From the NCBI GenBank assembly GCA_016840905.1, contig JAEORM010000308.1, forward strand, positions 1-14,184: a stretch of DNA of 14,184 nucleotides, written 5' to 3'. Each line of letters begins with the position of its first letter. Position 1 is the first letter of the stretch. This stretch comes from Candidatus Gerdarchaeota archaeon. Its GTDB lineage: Archaea; Asgardarchaeota; Heimdallarchaeia; JABLTI01. Below the pieces are notes generated by a model. That model ran no database searches. It was not told where the DNA came from and saw only the letters and a list, made by a program, of their open reading frames with translations. Both the position numbers and the translations under genes were made by a program. Positions 7,691-12,669 of this stretch are shown one piece after another.

Positions 7691-8005
7691 ATGTCAGCTC
7701 AAAGAGCACGAATAAGACTCAGTGGACAAAATACAGATACTTTAGCAAAAATCTGTGTGCAAATAAGTAAAATTGCTGAAAAAACAGGCGTAAGAATGTC
7801 AGGACCTATCCCTCTTCCAACAAAAGTTCTTACCGTACCAGTAAGAAAATCACCTTGTGGTAACGGTACTCAAACTTATGAGCATTATGAAATGAGGATC
7901 CATAAAAGACTCATTGATATAGATGCAGAAGAGCGAACACTCAAACAAATCATGAGAGTGAAAATGCCTGAAGATATTCACGTAGAAATTGAACTTTCTC
8001 GATAA
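7691..8005 (+). CDS. rps10: Small-subunit ribosomal protein uS10
   Basis: 104 aa, the archaeal length. uS10 lies in the head of the 30S subunit. The sequence shows [17 protein letters not shown], the loop [45 protein letters not shown], and the C-terminal strand VHIEIEL-like ending (IHVEIELSR). In most archaea rps10 follows the EF-1alpha gene; here it stands alone, divergent from rpl3, so it has its own promoter. The ribosome site is weak (GGAAGA about eight bases upstream of ATG). Next to it, on the other strand, is tRNA-Ser. Confidence 0.96.
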   Translation: MSAQRARIRLSGQNTDTLAKICVQISKIAEKTGVRMSGPIPLPTKVLTVPVRKSPCGNGTQTYEHYEMRIHKRLIDIDAEERTLKQIMRVKMPEDIHVEIELSR

Positions 8006-8046
8006 CTTGTCTATTGAAGTTTTTATTTAATATCCCAAAAAATAAA

Positions 8047-8083
8047 TGCAAGTGGAGCAGAGTTTGGAAAACTTCCGCTTGTA
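8047..8083 (+). other. Bulged hairpin downstream of rps10
   Basis: TGCAAGTGGA (8047-8056) pairs with TCCGCTTGTA (8074-8083) over ten positions (two G-U pairs on the plus strand), with AGTTT/AAACT (8061-8065, 8069-8073) stacked above around a GGA loop, leaving only a four-base GCAG bulge. It starts 42 bases after the rps10 stop. It could be a 3' UTR stability or termination structure, or a small RNA. Confidence 0.45.
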
Positions 8084-8152
8084 ATACTTCTCCATTTCTA
8101 GTTGATAAAAGGGAAAAATCATTTTTGATAATTGTTCTTAAAAGTCTATAAA

Positions 8153-8258
8153 TGGTGCTGGAGAGGGGATTCGAACCCCCGAGTGCGGGAGCACAGTGGT
8201 TACCTCGTTCTCGAGAGAAATTCGAGACCACCGCCATACCAGGCTAGGCTACTCCAGC
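8153..8258 (-). tRNA. tRNA-Ser(CGA), intron-containing
   Basis: A type II tRNA read on the minus strand. The acceptor GCTGGAG pairs with CTCCAGC, followed by A73 and an encoded CCA. The D arm is GCC...GGC, the anticodon stem GTGGT/ACCAC, the variable arm a 4-bp stem (GTGC TCCC GCAC), and the T arm carries TTCGAAT. Removing a 19-base intron at 37/38 gives the loop CTCGAAA with anticodon CGA, reading UCG serine codons; the mature length is 87 with CCA. The long variable arm agrees with serine. The odd point is discriminator A73, because archaeal tRNA-Ser usually has G73. Leucine is excluded because no contiguous excision yields a leucine anticodon in a seven-base loop. Confidence 0.9.
8202..8220 (-). 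other. 19-base intron of tRNA-Ser
   Basis: The fold is a textbook archaeal bulge-helix-bulge. CTCG (loop bases 32-35) pairs with CGAG near the intron 3' end, giving a 4-bp helix flanked by 3-base bulges AA^T and GT^A. Cleavage between the second and third bulge bases releases exactly 19 bases. Inside, TTCT pairs with AGAA around CTCG. Confidence 0.85.
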
Positions 8259-8282
8259 GAATTTAGTGAATTGAATCTATCA

Positions 8283-8294
8283 CTTTAATTAAAA
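8283..8294 (-). promoter_or_regulatory. Possible TATA box for tRNA-Ser
   Basis: On the minus strand TTTTAATTAAAG lies about 25-36 bases before the tRNA 5' end, the expected distance for an archaeal TATA box. Confidence 0.35.
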
Positions 8295-8428
8295 TTTTGA
8301 AAGATTATATTAAAACTATTTCGTAATTTTATACTAATTAGTGCTTCTGTTGTATGGCAAAAAGGAAGGGTATTTTGGTTTAAAAATCATTATTCGATAA
8401 AAAAGATTAAAATCATAATGAAACACAA

Positions 8429-8440
8429 AACTTTAAAACA
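8429..8440 (+). promoter_or_regulatory. Possible TATA box for tRNA-Leu
   Basis: AACTTTAAAACA lies about 45-55 bases before the tRNA. Transcription about 25 bases downstream would leave a short leader for RNase P to remove. Confidence 0.3.
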
Positions 8441-8482
8441 AAAGAGTACAAAAAAAGTAAATGCCAATGACCAATCATTGAT

Positions 8483-8619
8483 GCGGAGGTAGCCCAGCCA
8501 GGTCAAAGGCGGAGGACTTAAGATCTCTGATCTTGTAGGTCAGAAACTCACTAGGGCCAGTACAATAGGAAATCCTCTCCCGCAGGGGTTCGTGTGTTCA
8601 AATCGCGCCCTCCGCACCA
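8483..8619 (+). tRNA. tRNA-Leu(TAA), intron-containing
   Basis: A type II tRNA. The acceptor GCGGAGG pairs with CCTCCGC, followed by A73 and encoded CCA. The D arm is GCC...GGC with GG in the loop, the anticodon stem GAGGA/TCCTC, and the variable arm CCC-GCA-GGG. The T arm GTGTG/CGCGC has two G-U pairs around TTCAAAT. Removing a 49-base insert at 37/38 restores the loop CTTAAGA with anticodon TAA (UUA codons); the mature length is 88 with CCA. A73 fits leucine. It is divergent from tRNA-Ser and is followed by T-runs. Confidence 0.95.
8523..8571 (+). other. 49-base intron of tRNA-Leu
   Basis: Excision between G37 and A38 restores a canonical anticodon arm. Loop bases CTTA can pair with TAGG near the intron 3' end (one G-U), giving bulges AG^A and AA^A, but the intron-side helix next to the 5' bulge is poor. 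This is a relaxed bulge-helix-bulge. TTGTA and TACAA inside the intron can pair. Confidence 0.75.
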
Positions 8620-8626
8620 AAAATTC

Positions 8627-8644
8627 TTTTTTAGATATTTTTTT
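8627..8644 (+). terminator. T-runs after tRNA-Leu
   Basis: Runs of six and seven T within 18 bases begin eight bases after the encoded CCA, consistent with archaeal T-rich termination. The zinc-ribbon gene converges from the other side. Confidence 0.5.
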
Positions 8645-8650
8645 AATTTA

Positions 8651-8857
8651 TTATTCTCTAATTAGCCATCTATATTTCCCATCTTCACCGACAAATAATA
8701 ACAGCCCACATTTTGGACATTCAGCTATACAAATAAGATAATTTTTTTCTTTCTCAAAATTAATTGTTAAATTTCCTGCATACCCACAATCTTTACACTT
8801 CTTCCCCCAAATTGTATTGACCTTTTTTTCTAATTCCTGTTCTTTTTGTGAAACCAC
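8651..8857 (-). CDS. Small zinc-ribbon protein, hypothetical
   Basis: 68 aa. Two knuckles, CKDCGYAG (first Cys about residue 21) and CPKCGLLL (about residue 48), separated by ~24 residues rich in strand formers, make a single zinc ribbon. A short charged helix (KEQELEKKVNTIW) precedes it and the tail is KYRWLIRE. I do not recognise a named family; single zinc ribbons of this size often bind nucleic acid or a partner protein. The start is GTG at 8857 with AGGTTG nine bases upstream. It lies between tRNA-Leu (convergent) and the enolase upstream region (divergent). Confidence 0.72.
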   Translation of the reverse strand: MVSQKEQELEKKVNTIWGKKCKDCGYAGNLTINFEKEKNYLICIAECPKCGLLLFVGEDGKYRWLIRE

Positions 8858-9034
8858 TATTTATTCAACCTAATTTTAAATTATGAGAATTTTTTGAAAG
8901 ATTTTTTCATTCATAATAGTTTAATTTTTTGCTTTTTATTATTTTCTTCTTTTTAATAATTAATCAGCTTACTTCTCATCCTTCAATGTAATTTATCCAT
9001 AAGCAAATCATATTATTATCATTACTAGAGAAGG

Positions 9035-9082
9035 AATCAACCTACTGGAGGTTCAGAGAAGAACCTTAGTAACAGGTGGATT
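9035..9082. ncRNA. Candidate structured RNA element
   Basis: A 48-base nested hairpin: AATC/GATT (9035-9038, 9079-9082), CC/GG, TACT/AGTA (9043-9046, 9068-9071) and AGGTTC/GAACCT (9049-9054, 9061-9066) around an AGAGAA loop, 16 pairs separated by small internal loops. It stands out in composition from its AT-rich surroundings, about 150 bases upstream of enolase. I find no box C/D or H/ACA motifs that fit, and the strand is unknown. It could be a small RNA, an operator, or a relic. Confidence 0.4.
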
Positions 9083-9140
9083 ATTACTTACTTTCATATC
9101 TCTTCATTTTTCCTATTAGAATATTAGAATTTATTTTAAT

Positions 9141-9158
9141 TACTCACAAAAATGAGTA
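9141..9158. promoter_or_regulatory. Inverted repeat upstream of enolase
   Basis: TACTCA (9141-9146) and TGAGTA (9153-9158) are perfect inverted repeats around CAAAAA, about 77 bases before the enolase start. It may be a factor-binding site or leader hairpin. Confidence 0.3.
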
Positions 9159-9234
9159 TTTTAGGAAAATTTTATGTAATAAATAAATAATTGTAAGCTA
9201 ATTTTCTAAAAATAGAATATTAATTCATTTGTAG

Positions 9235-10569
9235 GTGTTCAATGTGGATTCTACTGATAAATATTTAATTGATAAGATAATTGCTCGAGAGGTTTTTGAC
9301 TCGAGAGGAAATCCCACAATCGAAGTTGAAATGCACACAAAAACGGGACAAAAAGCGCGCGCAATTATTCCTAGTGGTGCAAGTACTGGAGCCCATGAAG
9401 CTCTTGAATTGAGAGATGGTGATAAATCTCATTTCTTAGGTAAAGGTGTTTTGAAAGCTGTTAGTAACGTTCAGAATAAAATTTTGCCTAAAATAAAAGG
9501 ACTTGATGTTCGAGATATCCAAGCTATTGATGATATAATGTTTAAATTAGATGGTACCAAACGAAAATTAAACTTAGGTGCTAATGCTGTTCTTGGTGTT
9601 TCGTTAGCTAGTTGTAAATTAGCAGCCAAAGTCGAAGGAATTCCACTTTATGAGAAATTATACCATTTAGCATATGGAAAGAAAGCTACCAAATATCAAT
9701 TACCTGCTCCAATGGCTAATGTAATTAATGGTGGTAAACATGCTGGTGGGAAACTTGCCCCACAAGAATTTATGTTAATGCCTTTAGGCTTCAAGGAAAT
9801 AAAAGAAGCTTTACGAGCTATAGCAGAAATTTATGCTAATCTTAAAATAATTCTTAAAGAAAAATATGGCCCTTCAGTTACCAATGTGGGTGATGAAGGA
9901 GGATTTGGTTCTCCAGTTGATACTAGTAATGAAGCTTTGGATCTGTTAGTTACTGCAACTGAAAAAGCTAATTATGAAATAGGCAAAGAAATTTGTTTTG
10001 CTTTAGATCCAGCTGCGTCTGAATTTTACAAAAATGAAAAGTACCACATAGATGGTAAAACTTTAACTGAAGGTGAATTAGTTGATTATTGGTATAATCT
10101 CACTCAAATCTACCCAATTGTGAGTATAGAAGATCCATTTAATGAAGAATCATTTGAAGGATTTGCTGAGTTACGTAAGAAGGTTGCTGATAAAATCCAA
10201 ATAGTTGGTGATGATTTAACAGTAACAAATACAGATCGTTTACAAATGGCAATAGATAAAAATTCAATAAATTCTTTGCTTCTTAAAATCAATCAAATAG
10301 GTTCAATAACTGAATCGATTGCAGCTGCAAAGTTATGTTGGAAAAATAGTTATTCAGTTGTTGTTTCTCATCGAAGTGGCGAAACGGAAGATACAAGCAT
10401 AGCTGATCTTTCGGTTGGATTGTGCAATGGACAAATAAAAACTGGTGCAATTGCTCGAGGAGAACGAACAGCAAAATATAACCAACTCCTTCGTATCTCA
10501 GAATCCTTAGGTAATAAAGCAATTTATGCTGGAACTAAGTTTAGAACTGGCTTCAAGGAATTTATATAA
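9235..10569 (+). CDS. eno: Enolase (phosphopyruvate hydratase)
   Basis: 444 aa from GTG at 9235, near the family length of ~420-430. It converts 2-phosphoglycerate to phosphoenolpyruvate in glycolysis and gluconeogenesis. All landmarks are present: DSRGNPTIEVE and SGASTGAHEALELRD (mobile loop serine), NVINGGKHAGG, GDEGGFG (catalytic glutamate), ALDPAASEF and SIEDPF plus GDDLTVTN (magnesium carboxylates), LLLKINQIGS (catalytic lysine), SHRSGETED, and IKTGAIARGERTAKYNQLLRI. The start is uncertain. AGGTG at 9233-9237 would be a good Shine-Dalgarno for a second GTG at 9244 (441 aa), and neither start is ATG. It ends in a strong hairpin terminator, so the methyltransferase downstream is probably separate. 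Confidence 0.97.
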   Translation: MFNVDSTDKYLIDKIIAREVFDSRGNPTIEVEMHTKTGQKARAIIPSGASTGAHEALELRDGDKSHFLGKGVLKAVSNVQNKILPKIKGLDVRDIQAIDDIMFKLDGTKRKLNLGANAVLGVSLASCKLAAKVEGIPLYEKLYHLAYGKKATKYQLPAPMANVINGGKHAGGKLAPQEFMLMPLGFKEIKEALRAIAEIYANLKIILKEKYGPSVTNVGDEGGFGSPVDTSNEALDLLVTATEKANYEIGKEICFALDPAASEFYKNEKYHIDGKTLTEGELVDYWYNLTQIYPIVSIEDPFNEESFEGFAELRKKVADKIQIVGDDLTVTNTDRLQMAIDKNSINSLLLKINQIGSITESIAAAKLCWKNSYSVVVSHRSGETEDTSIADLSVGLCNGQIKTGAIARGERTAKYNQLLRISESLGNKAIYAGTKFRTGFKEFI

Positions 10570-10577
10570 AATAGATT

Positions 10578-10610
10578 TTTTGGGATAAATATCCCAAAAG
10601 AGCTTTTTTT
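10578..10610 (+). terminator. Hairpin and T-tract after enolase
   Basis: TTTTGGGAT (10578-10586) pairs perfectly with ATCCCAAAA (10591-10599) around AAAT, then GAGC and seven T follow. This looks like an intrinsic terminator nine bases after the enolase stop. Confidence 0.75.
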
Positions 10611-10644
10611 ATTGGAATAAACATAGAATAATTGGTGGATCATA

Positions 10645-11274
10645 TTGCATATTAAACGAAAAGACTTGGAGATATTTCTTGAACAACTTGAGAAAATCTC
10701 CGAACCAAAAATAAGATTTGAACAATATGCAAGTCCACCCAGAGTAGCAGCAAATCTTCTTTGGATTGCTGGTTTTGATAATGATGATATTTTCGATAAA
10801 ACCATCCTTGATTTGGGCTGTGGTTCAGGTATTTTAGCAATTGGTGCAGCTTTTTTTGGTGCAAGAAATGTTACAGGTATAGATATTGATTTTGCTTCTC
10901 TTGAAGTAGCTAAGGAAAATTCGAGGATATTTGATCTTGAGGATAAATGTACTTGGATATGTATGGCTGCAGAGGATTGTTACATGAAAGGAATTGATAC
11001 AGTAATAATGAATCCACCATTTGGTATGCGAAAAGAAAGTATCTCGAGAGATAGAATTTTTCTAAATACGGCTTTAACAATTTCATCTAAAATATATTCT
11101 ATAAATCCTTATGCTGAAAAAACACGTGAATTTTTCACTAAATATTGTAAAGAATTGGAGGCTGAAATTATTTCTATTACCCAAATGGATTTTGAAATAA
11201 AACGACAATATGATTTTCACAAAAAAGATAAGCATATTATCCCTGTAGATCTATATCATATAATAAAAAAATAA
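10645..11274 (+). CDS. METTL5-like RNA adenine methyltransferase
   Basis: 209 aa, the size of human METTL5. Class I SAM-dependent methyltransferase: motif I LDLGCGSGILAIGAAFFGA (residues ~54-72), the acidic residue after it in VTGIDID, and motif IV NPPFG (~121-125), typical of N6-adenine methylation. N-terminal LEIFLEQLEKISEPKIRFEQYASPPRVAANLLW is the family's lead-in to the SAM pocket (COG2263). In eukaryotes METTL5 modifies an adenine of 18S rRNA; rRNA is the likely target here by inference. The start is TTG at 10645, supported by GGTGG about seven bases upstream. The gene converges with the GIY-YIG gene. Confidence 0.9.
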   Translation: MHIKRKDLEIFLEQLEKISEPKIRFEQYASPPRVAANLLWIAGFDNDDIFDKTILDLGCGSGILAIGAAFFGARNVTGIDIDFASLEVAKENSRIFDLEDKCTWICMAAEDCYMKGIDTVIMNPPFGMRKESISRDRIFLNTALTISSKIYSINPYAEKTREFFTKYCKELEAEIISITQMDFEIKRQYDFHKKDKHIIPVDLYHIIKK

Positions 11275-11275
11275 C

Positions 11276-11299
11276 ACCTATTTTTCATATGAATTAGGT
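11276..11299. terminator. Small inverted repeat between convergent genes
   Basis: ACCTA (11276-11280) and TAGGT (11295-11299) enclose the palindrome TTCATATGAA. It spans the end of the methyltransferase and the stop of the GIY-YIG gene and may serve both as a terminator. The stem is weak. Confidence 0.25.
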
Positions 11300-11560
11300 A
11301 TATTGACTTTCTTTATATTGTTCAATTAGATCAAGTTTCATGCTTCGAGACAATTTCTTGAGTTCGATTTCTCGTCTTATAGCTTCTTTTTGGCTCGAGA
11401 GAATTTCAACATAAGAGAGTTTGACAGGACGTCTCGTGCTAGTGTATTTTGCACCAATTTTGCTAGAATTATGTTGCTCAATTCGCCTCAATAAATCTTT
11501 AGTATAACCTGTGTAAATTGTCCCATCAGCACACGTTACCATATAGACAAAAAATTTCAT
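11294..11560 (-). CDS. GIY-YIG nuclease-fold protein (UPF0213/COG2827 type)
   Basis: 88 aa, the usual size for stand-alone GIY-YIG proteins. It has VYMVTCADGTIYTGYTKDLLRRIEQHN, where the motif appears as VYM...YTG, followed by the conserved arginine in LLRRIEQHN, then KYTSTRRPVKLSYVE and the glutamate helix EAIRREIELKKLSRSMKLDLI. The family is related to the UvrC N-terminal nuclease; proposed roles are DNA repair or processing, but small members are poorly characterised. ATG start at 11560 without an obvious Shine-Dalgarno; it diverges from the winged-helix gene. Confidence 0.88.
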   Translation of the reverse strand: MKFFVYMVTCADGTIYTGYTKDLLRRIEQHNSSKIGAKYTSTRRPVKLSYVEILSSQKEAIRREIELKKLSRSMKLDLIEQYKESQYT

Positions 11561-11618
11561 GGTAAATTCACACTAAAATTGATTTTTCTTCAAATAAATG
11601 CTTTGAAGGAGTTAAAAA

Positions 11619-11628
11619 ATATTTATAG
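11619..11628 (+). promoter_or_regulatory. Possible TATA box for winged-helix gene
   Basis: ATATTTATAG lies 56-65 bases before the ATG at 11684, which would place transcription start around 11650. No Shine-Dalgarno is seen at the gene. Confidence 0.35.
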
Positions 11629-11683
11629 GAGTAATAATCTTAATGAAACTAGAAGTTTAATACCAATTAAAGTTGTGTAAATT

Positions 11684-11983
11684 ATGTCAAGAAGAAGATC
11701 AAGTCTTAGACGTTCAAAATATGAAATTCTCAATGAAATTCTAAATATCATTTATTATCAATCAGATCTTCCTCTAACTAGAATTGCCCGTGCAGCAAAT
11801 TTACCTGTTGATCGAGCAAAACCATTATTGATATTTTTACAAAATAGAAATCTAATTTTTGATGATGAAGATGATGGATTGACTGTTTTTAGAATTTCTC
11901 CTGAAGGAGTAGAATTTCTTGAATTATTCAAACGTCTCTCGAAACTTGTTCCTCCTGATGAGGAAATAGATGAAATTAGCTAG
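11684..11983 (+). CDS. Winged-helix DNA-binding protein
   Basis: 99 aa. A basic N-terminus (MSRRRSSLRRSKYEIL) leads into a winged helix: helix 1 LNEILNIIYYQ, helix 2 PLTRIARAANLP, recognition helix VDRAKPLLIFLQNRNLI, then a wing with DDEDDGLTVFRISPEGVEFLELFKRL. This is the common archaeal HTH_45-like pattern of small transcription regulators. The wing is unusually acidic, and the tail DEEIDEIS is too. Target unknown. Its stop abuts, with no spacer, the stop of the Roadblock gene on the other strand. Confidence 0.85.
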   Translation: MSRRRSSLRRSKYEILNEILNIIYYQSDLPLTRIARAANLPVDRAKPLLIFLQNRNLIFDDEDDGLTVFRISPEGVEFLELFKRLSKLVPPDEEIDEIS

Positions 11984-12352
11984 TTAAATTAATTCAGCTA
12001 ATTGATTGCATGATTTCTTAGAAAGTAATAAAATTAGTCCCAAGTTTGCATCTGTTTTAGCTAGAACAGTTAGAACAGCTCTCGCAGCAACATCAAGCAA
12101 GATGATATAACCATGTTCACCTAGAATTGAGATATTATTAATTTGACCTTTACCTAATTCATTAGTAACTCTTTCAGATACAGAGGAGATTGAAGCTGTC
12201 ATAGCAGAGATTAAATCTTCATCAGCAGAGCTATCTAAAGCGGAATCGATAGGTAAGCCTTGTGCAGTAACAAGTAAGCACCCTTCAACACCATCATGAC
12301 CTGCTTTTAATTTGGTCAAGATATTATGAATTTGTTCTATTCGAGAGGACAT
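11984..12352 (-). CDS. Roadblock/LC7 domain protein
   Basis: 122 aa from the ATG at 12352. The open frame extends 20 codons further to an ATG at 12412, but that lead-in does not resemble the family and 122 aa is the usual size. The fold is visible: an N-terminal helix (RIEQIHNILTKLKAGHDGVEGCLLVTAQGLPIDSAL), a central helix (ADEDLISAMTASISSVSERVTNELGKGQINNISILGEHGYIILLDV), then AVLTVLAKTDANLGLILLLSKKSCNQLAELI. Roadblock proteins dimerise and regulate small GTPases (MglB, Ragulator); Asgard archaea have many. No GTPase gene is in the window. No clear Shine-Dalgarno. Confidence 0.9.
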   Translation of the reverse strand: MSSRIEQIHNILTKLKAGHDGVEGCLLVTAQGLPIDSALDSSADEDLISAMTASISSVSERVTNELGKGQINNISILGEHGYIILLDVAARAVLTVLAKTDANLGLILLLSKKSCNQLAELI

Positions 12353-12498
12353 GATTAACACACACTTATAGGAAACAGATTGTTTGATAAATATATTTTT
12401 GCCTAGTGACAAATAACGTACATAAGATGTAATAAATAATAAAAATATCTTGATTAAAACTTTATGTTTTTAGACAAATTGAAGGTAATCGATGATTT

Positions 12499-12521
12499 TT
12501 TTAAAGCTTGCAGCTTTAAAA
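12499..12521. promoter_or_regulatory. Perfect 10-bp inverted repeat
   Basis: TTTTAAAGCT (12499-12508) and AGCTTTAAAA (12512-12521) are perfect inverted repeats with a three-base TGC centre, between the divergent Roadblock and cupredoxin/GIFT genes. It also resembles a TATA region. An operator or hairpin is possible; transcription factor identity is unknown. Confidence 0.45.
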
Positions 12522-12529
12522 GTGAAATA

Positions 12530-12558
12530 CTAATAACAAGCTGTATAAAACTTATTAG
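12530..12558 (+). promoter_or_regulatory. TATA-like box flanked by inverted repeat
   Basis: CTAATAA (12530-12536) and TTATTAG (12552-12558) flank GTATAAAA at 12543-12550. A start near 12575 would give a ~95-base leader for the gene at 12670. Arms around a TATA box suggest an operator. The octamer ACTAATAA recurs at 3391-3398 upstream of the MFS gene. Confidence 0.4.
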
Positions 12559-12669
12559 AATTCGAATGACAGAAAACATTTTAATAAGGTAATTTTATGC
12601 ACAAGGTATAACGTGTAAATTTCAATCTCAATGAATGACATTCGTACTCTCATCTAGAGGTGTAATGAT

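Larger units (their letters stand above)
8858..9234. other. AT-rich spacer with structured elements
   Basis: 377 bases without a supportable gene. It should hold the zinc-ribbon and enolase promoters. Most is very AT-rich; the exception is 9030-9082, less AT-rich and foldable (own entry). A second, simpler hairpin lies at 9141-9158. Confidence 0.6.

Noticed and set aside
7950..8237. 95-codon minus-strand open frame over tRNA-Ser and the rps10 end
   Set aside because: It runs through the tRNA-Ser gene and the antisense of rps10, so it is a chance frame.
9035..9082. Box C/D or H/ACA guide RNA identity for the hairpin
   Set aside because: No RUGAUGA/CUGA pair and no kink-turn with a correctly placed ACA; only the fold is supported.
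10524..10805. Minus-strand open frame across the enolase terminator and methyltransferase start
   Set aside because: It overlaps the N-terminal coding region of a well-supported gene and a terminator hairpin, with no features of its own.
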